Source: Brevibacillus daliensis
GTDB lineage: Bacteria > Bacillota > Bacilli > Brevibacillales > Brevibacillaceae
DNA: 64,000 bases
Direction: 5' to 3'
Assembly: GCF_021245735.1 (NCBI RefSeq)
Contig: NZ_JAJISB010000017.1
Coordinates: 1-64,000 of the forward strand
Shown here: positions 17,284 through 26,128 of the stretch, piece after piece
How the letters are laid out: the number at the start of each line of letters is the position of its first letter
How positions within the stretch are numbered: position 1 is the first letter of the stretch
Program-made: the position numbers and the translations under genes
The notes under the pieces: model-generated
Database searches by the model: none
The model's input: the letters and a program-made list of their open reading frames with translations, nothing else
Told to the model about the DNA's origin: nothing

Positions 17284-18552
17284 ATGTTTTCATTTTTGAA
17301 GAACATGTTTGAAAAAAAACAACCACTGAAGGAACGACTTCCTTTTTACGATATTGTGTGCCCCTACTGTTTTTCTAAATTTGCTCCCGATCAAGTCGTG
17401 TTCAGGGCGGCACACCATCGTAATGATGATGAGCAGTATGCATTGCAAGAGGACGAGATTTTGAATCAATATCGGGACAAATTCGGCTTGGATGCGATTG
17501 AGGAAATGGAAGCAATCATCGACCCGGAAACCATCCCGCCAGAAAATCGTCTGTATATTGACCAAGTATTAGTAGGTCTTACAGATCGATATGACATTGT
17601 GACGAAGCGAAGACTGTGCCCCAAATGTCATAATGAATTACCGATCACGGCTGGAAAAGCACCGAGTAACATCATCTCAATCGTAGGGGCTTCTCAGGTA
17701 GGGAAATCAGTATACATGACATCACTAATTCACACGCTACAAAACACCACCGCCAACAATTTCAATGCTGCTTGTATGCCACTTAATGCACAAATTAGTC
17801 GCAAATTCCGGGAGAATTACGAGGCTCCTCTATTTGAACGTGGACAATTACTTGATTCTACGCAGAAAGAGAAGCGACAGGAACCATTTATCTTCCAATT
17901 TATTTTTAAAGACAGTGAACAAGCTCCACTTATTCTTGTCTTTTTCGATGTGGCAGGCGAGGGAATGGTGGATCGTGAATACCTGGACCTGTATGCGTCA
18001 CATGTGAAGAATTCGTCGGGAATCCTCTTCCTCGTTGATCCTCTGCAAATCAGAACGATACGAGACAAAATTATGTTAACCATTGGAGATCAGCCAGGCG
18101 AGTTCACTGCCAGATATGATGAACCTCGTGAGGTATTAATTACGCTGTTTGAAAACTTCATCGGGTATCAAGAGCAAAGCAAAACTCATATTCCAACAGC
18201 AGTTGTCCTGACCAAAAGTGATATGCTACATAATCTAAAAGAAGATGATAGCGAGTACATCAAGTCGAATAGCAATGTCTTCCGAAATTATGTGCACCAT
18301 GAGTATTTAAATCTGGGAGAGTTCGAAAATATAAATGGGGAAATTCGTCGATTTATTGAAAAGGTGGATCGTCCTTTTAAAGATGCGCTGGATGTTTATT
18401 TTACCAACACAGCATATTTTGCTGTCTCTGCGCTGGGAAGCAACCCTGTTAATCAAAAAGTAGCGGGAGTGGTTACACCTGTACGTGTAGACGAGCCGTT
18501 TATCTGGCTGATGCATCAACTCGACTACGTTGAGGGGAGGGAGCAGCAGTGA
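17284..18552 (+). CDS. Zinc-ribbon P-loop GTPase (double-GTPase type 2 family, probable)
   Basis: 422 residues. Two CxxC pairs (Cys 26/29 and 112/115) make a split zinc ribbon. The G domain follows: P-loop GASQVGKS (135-142), switch II DVAGEG (222-227), and base-recognition TKSD (310-313) in VVLTKSDML. These are TRAFAC-type GTPase features; the N-terminal zinc ribbon and pairing with a GAP1 gene match the family Pfam calls double-GTPase 2. GAGGGGAC precedes the ATG. Its stop overlaps the GTG of the next gene (GTGA), so GTPase and GAP1 protein are translationally coupled, which fits physical partnership. Confidence 0.8.
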   Translation: MFSFLKNMFEKKQPLKERLPFYDIVCPYCFSKFAPDQVVFRAAHHRNDDEQYALQEDEILNQYRDKFGLDAIEEMEAIIDPETIPPENRLYIDQVLVGLTDRYDIVTKRRLCPKCHNELPITAGKAPSNIISIVGASQVGKSVYMTSLIHTLQNTTANNFNAACMPLNAQISRKFRENYEAPLFERGQLLDSTQKEKRQEPFIFQFIFKDSEQAPLILVFFDVAGEGMVDREYLDLYASHVKNSSGILFLVDPLQIRTIRDKIMLTIGDQPGEFTARYDEPREVLITLFENFIGYQEQSKTHIPTAVVLTKSDMLHNLKEDDSEYIKSNSNVFRNYVHHEYLNLGEFENINGEIRRFIEKVDRPFKDALDVYFTNTAYFAVSALGSNPVNQKVAGVVTPVRVDEPFIWLMHQLDYVEGREQQ

Positions 18553-21035
18553 GCCGGCAATTCATAGAGCAACAATACTACACGCGCGGCAGACAGGGGA
18601 TTTTTCGCTCGAATGAAGGATACGATACCGTCTCCAAATCAATAGGATTAGACAATTCCTTTATTAAAAAGACACTCCACCCATTTTGCGTCTATGATGC
18701 CCCGAGAGAGTTGCAGGAGAGAGCAGAGAGCAATGTGAAAAATTACCCTGCTGCACTTTTCTCCTTTCGTGCAGAATCAGGCGAAATGGTACTAGGAAAG
18801 AGCGTTTATGTAGGCGCCGATTTTACTGGTCAACGTAATACGTTTTTTACCCATAATTATGTGATTCCGGTGTCCCGACGCGAGGAATTTATTAGAACAC
18901 CCGCCAAGATTTTTGGAGCTCATTCATTTTGCAAACAATACGATGATACAGAAGGAAAAGAGCTATCCCCAGTAGAGAACATCCCTTATCACCATGCGAT
19001 AACCGAGGATAAAAAACGGTTGTTACAGCAAATGGGTATTACGGAACAATCCTTCAAACAACTGCTGTATGCCATCATGGTCTCTATATCGTCTAAGAAA
19101 AAAGTATTTATCAGTCTCGATGTTGATACTCGTGTATTATCTGATTCAGCAAGTACGTTGCTAGAAATCATGTATGGAGCGCTTCCTTATGAAATGCGCA
19201 GACATTTTGGCTTTTTAACCTATACGAACGAGCCGGAGAGTAAGAAATATCTTCATGTCATGTTTGTGGAAAAGGGAAGTATTCGACCAGGAAACGGAAC
19301 TGTTGATAAAGATTTTTTGTTTGATTTTCCTAATCAACGGATTCTTAATGTCGATATCCAAGAAAATCATGAATATCTTGAGTTTGCCTGGAGTAATCTC
19401 AATCAACCTCAGGCTCTGACTGCTTTTTATGATTTTGCGGATGAAATCCTTTCGGGTGATGACCCTACAAAGGGTTTAAGCATTACCACATACTATGAAC
19501 TATGCTCATTGTTTTATATTGAATCGGGTAATATGGTTATCTATGAACGTAATAAAACATCCATATGGCAGGTTCTCTTAAACTATTTAAACAATGCACG
19601 ATTGGAAAATAAACATAGGCTGTTTAATCTAGGTGAACTTCTTTTTCAAGAGGAAAAGAAGCTGCTTGCTGTAAAAAAGCTACCCGACATTGAGTTGGTT
19701 CGATTACTTATTGATTCGTATCAGGTTTTTCCAAAAGAAGGTACACGAAAAGAGATCATTTTGTATTTGATGGATCTCTTGCTTAAAGGAAAGGCATTTG
19801 GAAAAATTGATTACGTAAGAGAAGTGTACAAGCATCTGACGAGTAATCGTAAATTATTTACTTTCATGCTAAATACGATTTTGGGCTATCAAGAAGTAGT
19901 GAAGCCCTTATTTGAAGAATATGTAGAACAAAGATTATCTGCGATTGTAAAGATGGATGGTGTGTTACAGGAGATCAGCTTCTGGATTGATCATGCACCG
20001 CAAGCTTTACAAAATCGTTTTTTCACCCAGGTTACAGAGCAAAAACTGCTTCAATTATATGGGCAGGAGAGAAATAAAGTAGAAGCTGCGGGGCATATTC
20101 ACCGTTATTTTCAAAAATTGATAAGTGGCAACAGCTTTACCTTCGCCAAGAGAATGATAGATGAGGTAGATCGAACCTTACTGAAATGTATCAAGTGGGA
20201 TACGTTGTCCAAGGCGGACTTTTGTCAGCTTATCTATCTACTGGAAGAGAAACCGCAAAACTTTTTCAACGATCTCGATTTACAGACCCAACAGACACAT
20301 CAATTGATTGTAAACCTGTCTTCCCTCCGTAAGCATCCAGATCAGACAGCGCAGGACTTTTTCCACGGTTTTGATGAACAGGATATGGAAATCCAGCAAC
20401 AGCTCATTAAAAGGTTCCTTAGCAATCCGTTGGAGCCCGAATGCTTCTCACAAGTGATGCTAGCGTTTTATAGCGCCGATTTCCATGATTCATCGGATTA
20501 TAGGTTCGAAGAGATGCTTGATTACGTAGAACAACACGGTGGGGATGAGGGCGTTTATCTGTTTATCCAGTGGTCTTTAAAACAACGAGGTCAATTTTTT
20601 GAGGGAAGACGTATCGTACCTGCCTATAAGAAAGCCTTGAAGCGTTACTTCCTCACTGATAATGGGAAGATGATACGTGATAAAGCGTGGCGCAAACGCT
20701 GGCAAGCGATTCGTAATGTCAACTTTCAGGAAATCCTTAAAGAAGTACGGAACGAGACTTCAAGTGGGCTGACCAGGTTTTTTCGCAAGAACAAGGTTTT
20801 GGTGAGTGTAGGAGTTGTGGTTATCCTGGCAGGAGGTACAGTTACAGGGATGTACTATAACTCTACCAATTCAGCACAGACTCCGAATCAGCAACCAGCT
20901 ACAGGCCCTCTTCCTAGTCAAATTGAAGAAGTATCCGAGCAGTCACCAATGATTGAGAAGAAAGATGAGTTGTGGAAATATGATTCGATTCCGCTGCGAA
21001 ATCTGCTTCATCCACAGGTTAAACTGAATAAGTAA
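18549..21035 (+). CDS. GAP1-type GTPase-associated protein with C-terminal membrane segment
   Basis: 828 residues. The N-terminal 250 residues (FIEQQYYTRGRQG, GYDTVSKSIGL, TFFTHNYVIP) match the GAP1-N2 pattern as I recall it. A long helical middle follows (250-730), then a basic patch (FFRKNK), one membrane helix (about 749-771) and a short Pro/Gln-rich external tail. GTG start overlapping the GTPase stop, with GAGGGGAGGG upstream. Family knowledge: GAP1 proteins occur with such GTPases in predicted signalling or conflict systems, but biochemical roles are not settled to my knowledge. It could tether the GTPase to the membrane. Last gene of the rightward arm; a terminator follows. Confidence 0.75.
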   Translation: MSRQFIEQQYYTRGRQGIFRSNEGYDTVSKSIGLDNSFIKKTLHPFCVYDAPRELQERAESNVKNYPAALFSFRAESGEMVLGKSVYVGADFTGQRNTFFTHNYVIPVSRREEFIRTPAKIFGAHSFCKQYDDTEGKELSPVENIPYHHAITEDKKRLLQQMGITEQSFKQLLYAIMVSISSKKKVFISLDVDTRVLSDSASTLLEIMYGALPYEMRRHFGFLTYTNEPESKKYLHVMFVEKGSIRPGNGTVDKDFLFDFPNQRILNVDIQENHEYLEFAWSNLNQPQALTAFYDFADEILSGDDPTKGLSITTYYELCSLFYIESGNMVIYERNKTSIWQVLLNYLNNARLENKHRLFNLGELLFQEEKKLLAVKKLPDIELVRLLIDSYQVFPKEGTRKEIILYLMDLLLKGKAFGKIDYVREVYKHLTSNRKLFTFMLNTILGYQEVVKPLFEEYVEQRLSAIVKMDGVLQEISFWIDHAPQALQNRFFTQVTEQKLLQLYGQERNKVEAAGHIHRYFQKLISGNSFTFAKRMIDEVDRTLLKCIKWDTLSKADFCQLIYLLEEKPQNFFNDLDLQTQQTHQLIVNLSSLRKHPDQTAQDFFHGFDEQDMEIQQQLIKRFLSNPLEPECFSQVMLAFYSADFHDSSDYRFEEMLDYVEQHGGDEGVYLFIQWSLKQRGQFFEGRRIVPAYKKALKRYFLTDNGKMIRDKAWRKRWQAIRNVNFQEILKEVRNETSSGLTRFFRKNKVLVSVGVVVILAGGTVTGMYYNSTNSAQTPNQQPATGPLPSQIEEVSEQSPMIEKKDELWKYDSIPLRNLLHPQVKLNK

Positions 21036-21059
21036 GACTAAGAATCGATCTAGAAGAAT

Positions 21060-21100
21060 AACCCGAACAATGAACGTTCATGTCATTGCTCGGGTTTTAT
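21060..21100 (+). terminator. Intrinsic terminator of the rightward tubulin/vWA operon
   Basis: Arms AACCCGAaCAATGA/TCATTGcTCGGGTT followed by TTAT, 24 bases past the GAP1 stop codon. Confidence 0.85.
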
Positions 21101-21123
21101 TCTGTTTAGGAACCGATAAGAAA

Positions 21124-21227
21124 CAACTTCTATTGAAGTCCTTTCGAAGAAGCTGGTTCTTCTTTAGAGGATGTTTTTCATGCGCATCAGGAAGTGGCCC
21201 TTCGAAGTTTACACTTTCTGATACAGT
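21124..21227 (-). repeat. Dispersed repeat, copy C (fullest copy)
   Basis: Read on the minus strand it begins ACTGTATCAGAAAG and ends with an ACTTC/GAAGT inverted pair. It is about 80 percent identical to copy B over 85 bases, and its last part is nearly identical to the end of copy A. It ends eight bases from the stop codon of the M14 pseudogene, and its orientation is opposite to copy B. Confidence 0.75.
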
Positions 21228-21234
21228 AAATGAA

Positions 21235-21892
21235 TTATTTGGCATCAAGCGGTTTCTCTAATATGTAACGATAAATAGGAACCTCTGCGCCTTTTTCCAC
21301 AGGAATGAAGTTAAATGATACGTAACTATCAACAGATTCAGGCTCAAAAGCTAACGCAATGTAGTTGGCATTAGGCTGTGCCATGCTAAAAATATAGCTA
21401 TCTGCTGGGAAAGTCATCGTTTTAGGAGTTACTTCTGTGATGACATCATTCGTGTAATGACCGTTTTCCTGGACTGCGCTTACTTTATTTTCGGTCACTT
21501 TATAGCTTTCGACAGGGACGGGAATCTTTACTGAAGAGTAGCATCGGAATGTCATGACCCTCCAGAGACTGACCGATAATCTCCAGTTTTACATTTGGAT
21601 TATTATTCGTAAGCGTTAAAAGGAAATCCATCATTTCTTCTTGGCTAGTGAAGGCAACCTTATCTTTTTGGAACGCAGGAGTAATTAATTTTTCTGTAGG
21701 CTTGGGAAAAAGAGCTTGGACATTCTCTGGCTGTACGTAAGAAGGACCTGTGCCGTAATAAGGAGTAAAGGTTTTCGTTTCTTCTGCTGCGATTGCTTTG
21801 TCCAATAAAACGGGTGAAACAAGCACTATTGGTCCAGTGAGTAGAGAGAGTGTGATAATAAGTGAATAGGTGGAACGTAGACTCTTCTTCAT
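21235..21892 (-). pseudogene. M14-type zinc carboxypeptidase, internally deleted and frameshifted
   Basis: Residues from the start (ATG at 21892) give a signal peptide and prodomain leading into PNVKLEIIGQSLEGHDIPML, the classic entry of an M14 peptidase domain. At about 21520 the frame breaks (+1) and resumes as VKIPVPVESYKV with a C-terminal beta-rich domain to 21235. The whole zinc-binding catalytic core (HxxE, later H) is missing, roughly a kilobase in an intact gene. Secreted hydrolase in ancestry, inactive here. Confidence 0.75.
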
Positions 21893-22054
21893 AGTAAATC
21901 CTCCTCAGCAAAGAATGATTACTACCTAAAATTTATCACAATATTCAGAAAAAATAAGGAGAAAACCGTATTTTTAACAAAAATGAATCTTTTATACTGG
22001 TACTCTATGAAATGAATTATGTTATTCTCATACTTTGGTAGGAGCTGGGATAAA

Positions 22055-22110
22055 AAAACAAGCAACCACTGTCTAATTGGTAACAGACTGTGGCTACTTG
22101 TTTTGTTTTG
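22055..22110. terminator. Bidirectional hairpin terminator downstream of the GyrI-like gene
   Basis: Long near-perfect arms AAACAAGcaACCACtGTCT (22056-22074) and AGACtGTGGctaCTTGTTTT (22085-22104). About 60 bases past the stop of the minus-strand GyrI-like gene. Confidence 0.8.
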
Positions 22111-22170
22111 GTGATTTATTTCTAGTTACAGTATGAGTCATGTAGATAATTCAAATGCAAGACGGAATGA

Positions 22171-22665
22171 TTACACCACAGGAACAAAAATATCCATATA
22201 ATGTACACCGTCGCGATCATATTCCTCTTCAAAGCAGCTTCTGCCTATAGTAAGCTCTGTTTCATACTTACTGTTATTAATAAAAGAAAGCAGAAGTGCA
22301 TAACCCTGTGCAACATTTTCGAGAGATTCATTGTGAGGATCAGCTATGGTTAGTTTGGCATAATTACCTTCTTCAATATTAGAAATCTCAGCACCACAGC
22401 AAGTGGATTCATAATCCTCCGGAATTACATACGCACAGACATAGCCACGCAATCCAAAGTGTTCTGATTGTTCAATGGATACAAAAGGAAAATCCCAACC
22501 AATTCTACGAGGAATATAACCTTCCTTATCCAGCAAGCCGCAATTTTTTGCCCATTGATCCATATAGGAGATAACATCCTTTTCAGGAGCAGGACTGATC
22601 ATTACATAGCTAGCAATACGCATTCGAGGTACATGCACAATTTCAATTTCATTATAAATACCCAC
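22171..22665 (-). CDS. GyrI-like / AraC effector-binding-fold protein
   Basis: 164 residues. Starts MGIYNEIEIVHVPRMRIASY and shows the GyrI-like small-molecule-binding pattern: an opening beta strand with a Tyr/Val-Pro motif, GWDFPF near the middle, YVCAYVIPEDY and a closing DGVHYMDIFVPV. There is no DNA-binding domain. The GTG at 22665 is preceded by GGGGGAAC seven bases away; sequence before it in frame looks non-coding (TTG start, low-complexity), so I rejected the 247-residue version. Likely a ligand-binding or stress protein; role unknown. Confidence 0.75.
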   Translation of the reverse strand: MGIYNEIEIVHVPRMRIASYVMISPAPEKDVISYMDQWAKNCGLLDKEGYIPRRIGWDFPFVSIEQSEHFGLRGYVCAYVIPEDYESTCCGAEISNIEEGNYAKLTIADPHNESLENVAQGYALLLSFINNSKYETELTIGRSCFEEEYDRDGVHYMDIFVPVV

Positions 22666-22914
22666 TTTAGTTCCCCCAATCTTAGATGAATAAACTACAG
22701 TTATTAAAGGTAACAAAAAGATAGATGCATTAATGATTTGCACATTTCCATTATACGTTAATTTACCAAGATATTCTGTGTCACAGAGGAGACAAGTACA
22801 GGAATAAAATGTAATCTGAGCCAGATGATTTTCGATCCCACTAATAATGCACCCCCGCAGGATAAGCGTTGATGCCGGGAATAAAACAGACCATCGTGAG
22901 CTGTATCGTATCAA

Positions 22915-23490
22915 TCACGGTCTAAAAGACCAAGGAGTTACTGTCCCAATAACTGATCGAGCCTGTGAGACATGGATTTTTTCAATGATTCCCTCACATA
23001 TTTCATGATGTGTAAGCCAGCGAGATCGACTGTCCTCCACGATAAATCCTAAGATAATTTCACGGTACACTAAATATGGATAGGTTGTACGGAAGAGACC
23101 ATGATCATTAAAAGAATGATCTGGATGGGCAGCAGCACTGCCTAGGAGCCTAACATATGTAGAATCTGGGGAGGTTTGATTCAGCAAGGTTGCCAGTGCA
23201 TAGGGCGCCTCTTTGGCATAACTATGAATCCAGTTAACTGAAAGAGAGATAGGGCCGTGCTGGTTAATTGAATGGGTAACAGAATGGATGAAGCTTTTGA
23301 TGTCATGGTAATCAACGGGAATCGGATTAATATTTCCAGGCAAATGGGATAAGTCTACTGCTAACTGTTGATGGGTATGTTCATTTCTAGCAACTACCGA
23401 TACGAGTTTGCCCCGTTCCAAAAAATGTTTGACCATTCCTTTAAGCATTCCTGTACGGCCAACTACTAACACATGCTCATTTGAAGGCAT
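22915..23490 (-). CDS. Short-chain dehydrogenase / Rossmann-fold protein
   Basis: 191 residues. N-terminal NAD(P)-binding Rossmann start EHVLVVGRTGMLKGMV (GxxGMLxG pattern), strands VSVVARN, and LSVNWIHS. The usual YxxxK catalytic pair of classical short-chain dehydrogenases is not evident, although VRLLGSAAA sits where the catalytic Ser strand would be. ATG at 23490 has AAGGAGC eight bases upstream, better than the upstream in-frame start. Probably an atypical or non-catalytic dehydrogenase; substrate unknown. Confidence 0.7.
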   Translation of the reverse strand: MPSNEHVLVVGRTGMLKGMVKHFLERGKLVSVVARNEHTHQQLAVDLSHLPGNINPIPVDYHDIKSFIHSVTHSINQHGPISLSVNWIHSYAKEAPYALATLLNQTSPDSTYVRLLGSAAAHPDHSFNDHGLFRTTYPYLVYREIILGFIVEDSRSRWLTHHEICEGIIEKIHVSQARSVIGTVTPWSFRP

Positions 23491-23650
23491 GATTAAGCTC
23501 CTTCCCAGTGAAAATATTGGTAATGATTCACATAAATAAATTAATTCTGCTAATTTATGCAATAATGCGAGACTCTTTCTCAATTATAGAGTAATATTGA
23601 ATGGATACAACCGTGTTACGAATTGATTGTGAGAGAGGGAGATCTATAGA

Positions 23651-24679
23651 ATGGTTCAACAGGCAAAAGCTGGGTGGCGAGCCGATATCGCACCATATGA
23701 AAGACCGCAAATGAAGCGTAGTGTGTTTCAAATTGTTAACACACTGGTTCCCTTTTTTGTAATTTGGTACTTGGCTTATCTAAGCCTCTCCATTTCATAT
23801 TTGCTAACCCTTGTGTTGGCTATACCAGCTGCAGGATTTTTGGTTCGTACTTTTATTATTTTTCATGACTGCTGCCATGGATCTTTCTTTAAGAATAAGG
23901 TAGCTAATGAAATACTGGGAACAGTTACAGGAGTATTGACTTGCTGCCCCTATCATCAGTGGAGACGTAGCCATTCCATTCATCATGCTACTAGTGGGAA
24001 TCTGAATAAAAGAGGTACGGGTGATATATGGACCCTTACCGTTGACGAATATGTTGCCTTGCCATTTTTTAAAAGAATGTATTATCGTATTTATCGTAAT
24101 CCATTCGTGATGTTCTTTATTGGACCGATTTATATTTTTCTGATTGATTACCGTTTTAACCGTAGACAGGCTGGAATGAAGGAGCGCTTGAACACCTACA
24201 TCACTAACCTGGGCATTATTGGCATTGCAGTCCTTTTGTCTTGGTTATTAGGCTGGAAAGAATTCTTGCTGGTTCAAGGACCTATCTTTTTTATATCAGG
24301 TATTGCTGGCATTTGGCTCTTTTATGTACAGCATCAGTTTGAAGAAACTTATTTTGAACATGAGGAAAATTGGGATTATGTAAAAGCAGCATTGGAAGGA
24401 AGCTCTTTCTATAACTTGCCAAAGGTTCTACATTGGATTACCGGAAACATTGGTTTTCATCATATTCACCATCTGGATCCACGAGTACCTAACTATTATC
24501 TGGAGAAAGTTCATAATACGAACTCGATGTTTCGTGATGTTAAATCAATAACATTAAAAACCAGTATAAAATCACTTCAATATCGGGTATGGAATGAGCA
24601 ATCCAAAAAGTTCGTTGGATTTAAAGAAATTAAAAAAATCACTGCTTCGTATAAATTAAAGAGTAAGTTAGAGCAGTAA
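23651..24679 (+). CDS. des: Membrane acyl-lipid fatty acid desaturase (Des, Bacillus type)
   Basis: 342 residues, membrane-bound di-iron desaturase. The three histidine boxes are present: HDCCH (about 75), HSIHH (about 111) and HHIHH (about 276). Four to six membrane helices flank them (FFVIWYLAYLSLSISYLLTL; GIIGIAVLLSWLLGWKEFLL). By recollection it closely resembles B. subtilis Des, which puts a cis double bond at position 5 of membrane phospholipid acyl chains on cold shock under DesKR control. No desKR pair lies next to it here. AGGGAG lies before the ATG. Confidence 0.92.
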   Translation: MVQQAKAGWRADIAPYERPQMKRSVFQIVNTLVPFFVIWYLAYLSLSISYLLTLVLAIPAAGFLVRTFIIFHDCCHGSFFKNKVANEILGTVTGVLTCCPYHQWRRSHSIHHATSGNLNKRGTGDIWTLTVDEYVALPFFKRMYYRIYRNPFVMFFIGPIYIFLIDYRFNRRQAGMKERLNTYITNLGIIGIAVLLSWLLGWKEFLLVQGPIFFISGIAGIWLFYVQHQFEETYFEHEENWDYVKAALEGSSFYNLPKVLHWITGNIGFHHIHHLDPRVPNYYLEKVHNTNSMFRDVKSITLKTSIKSLQYRVWNEQSKKFVGFKEIKKITASYKLKSKLEQ

Positions 24680-24957
24680 ATGGACACGCATCTTCCATAT
24701 AACTCCCTTGTTGCATGCTGTTAATCCAACTGAAACGGTGAATGATTAGTGTAGTTACATGCATGCCAGCGGTTTTGAACATGGATAGGTCGTTTAGGTT
24801 ATCACTTATTCCAACGGTATCTTTTAATGGAATTTGCAAATGTCTTGCAATATACTCTCTAAAGCCCATCCTTTGCTGGCATCAGGATGGGCTATCTCTA
24901 TTCTTGTCGATCCTCCGATAGTAATGTCCCATCTAAATCAATCGCTATAAGTTTCAT
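24680..24957 (-). pseudogene. Cof-type HAD phosphatase, mostly deleted
   Basis: A perfect start remains: GAGGAGG, ATG at 24957, then MKLIAIDLDGTLL (HAD motif I with both catalytic Asp), but the frame stops after 19 codons (TAG at 24898). Leftward, about 24765-24869, the HAD end motif ISDNLNDLSMFKTAGM remains, after which the sequence decays. Motifs II and III and the cap are gone. Boundaries on the left are approximate, and the scrap ends close to the stop of des. Confidence 0.7.
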
Positions 24958-24998
24958 TTTTCCTCCTCAACCAATACAAGAACTAAAATTATAAAATA

Positions 24999-25045
24999 CA
25001 CCTCTTACGGGTTGTATATAATATACATCGTAAGAGGTGCTTACT
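24999..25045 (-). terminator. Hairpin terminator of the transketolase operon
   Basis: Ten-base arms CACCTCTTAC (24999-25008) and GTAAGAGGTG (25030-25039); on the minus strand it is followed by TATTTTATAATTTT. About 70 bases past the stop of the last gene of the leftward sugar operon. Confidence 0.7.
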
Positions 25046-25110
25046 CTCTCCTTTATTAAGAACTCACGTTAGCTTAGATTCCGGTTCAGATGTTTGAAAC
25101 AGAATAAATA

Positions 25111-26115
25111 TTATAAAGCATCTGGATCATGTGTGGATACAGCTTCAATACGAACTTCTTCTAAATCCTTTTCTGTGATGTTAAAGGATTTTCCTATAAG
25201 TTTTTCCACTCCTTTTACAAGAGAAATAGAATCGAGACCATACTCAGTCATTAGATAATGCTGAGTGGCACCATGAGCAAAAGTATCATTTAGACCAAGT
25301 TTCACCAAAGGTTTGCCTATCGCATTTTCTGCCATCACTTCTGCTACACAAGTTCCCAAACCACCGATCACCGTATGATTTTCAAGTGTAATGGCTCCAT
25401 ATTTCACTTTTTTCAAGGCTTCAACAACTAGAGGATCTGTAAAAGGCTTTAATGTAGAGATATGAAGATGTTGAATGGATAACCCTTTTTCTTTTAATAC
25501 TTTAGTGGCACGCATTGCTTCCTCTGTACAAATACTGCTGGAGAAAACTGCGATATCAGTCCCTTCACTTAAAACCCGAGCTTTATTTATCTTAAAAGGT
25601 TCATTACGATCAAATAGCCTTGGAACCTCTTTACGAAGCATTCGAATATATACTGGTCCATTTACTTCTTCTACAGCATCCAAAACCGTTTCTATTTCTG
25701 TTGCATCACCCATATCAAGAATAGTCATATTTGGTAAACCACGAAGAACGGATACATCTTCAATAGCTTGATGGGTAACTCCACCTGGAGTCATAATGCC
25801 AGGAAGGAAACCTACGAGAGTAACTGGTAGATTAGGATAGGCAATAGACATTGCTAATTGATCGTATGCCCGGCGGTAGAAAAATACAGCAAAGGTATGA
25901 AGCCATGGACGAAATCCTTCTCTAGCAAGACCTGCTGCAAAACCTAACATATTCTGTTCAGCAACACCCATAGAGAAAAAACGGTCTGGATAAGTTTCTT
26001 TAAAAGGCTTAATTTCACAAGAGCTTGTTAAATCACCAGATAAAACGACTACTTCAGATCTATTTTTTGACCATTCAACAAGGTTCTTAGCATGTACATT
26101 TGATAAAACTTCCAT
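25111..26115 (-). CDS. Transketolase-like C-terminal (pyrimidine-binding) subunit
   Basis: 334 residues: second half of a split transketolase. It begins with the pyrimidine-binding domain (VVLSGDLTSS; MGVAEQNMLGFAAGLA, with the catalytic Glu of thiamine-diphosphate enzymes; FAVFFYRRAYDQL) and continues into the transketolase C-terminal domain (about 200-320). Together with the next gene it should form the heterotetrameric or heterodimeric enzyme that moves two-carbon ketol units. An upstream in-frame GTG overlaps the AGGGGAG ribosome site, so ATG 26115 is preferred. Last gene of the leftward sugar operon. Confidence 0.88.
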   Translation of the reverse strand: MEVLSNVHAKNLVEWSKNRSEVVVLSGDLTSSCEIKPFKETYPDRFFSMGVAEQNMLGFAAGLAREGFRPWLHTFAVFFYRRAYDQLAMSIAYPNLPVTLVGFLPGIMTPGGVTHQAIEDVSVLRGLPNMTILDMGDATEIETVLDAVEEVNGPVYIRMLRKEVPRLFDRNEPFKINKARVLSEGTDIAVFSSSICTEEAMRATKVLKEKGLSIQHLHISTLKPFTDPLVVEALKKVKYGAITLENHTVIGGLGTCVAEVMAENAIGKPLVKLGLNDTFAHGATQHYLMTEYGLDSISLVKGVEKLIGKSFNITEKDLEEVRIEAVSTHDPDAL

Positions 26116-26128
26116 TCTGTTCACTCCC

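Noticed and set aside
18549-21035. Calling the GAP1-type protein a true GTPase-activating protein
   Set aside because: The family name means GTPase-associated protein; no arginine finger or GAP domain was identified.
21893-22054. A gene in the gap right of the M14 pseudogene
   Set aside because: AT-rich with no ribosome site or frame of useful length; only the adjacent terminator is supported.
22666-22914. Longer 247-residue form of the GyrI-like protein
   Set aside because: The extra N-terminus begins at a TTG without a ribosome site and matches no GyrI-like protein; a GTG with GGGGGAAC fits the domain start.
24639-24869. A 76-residue minus-strand protein overlapping the end of des
   Set aside because: It is the decayed end of a HAD phosphatase and its 3' part overlaps the des coding sequence; treated as part of a pseudogene.
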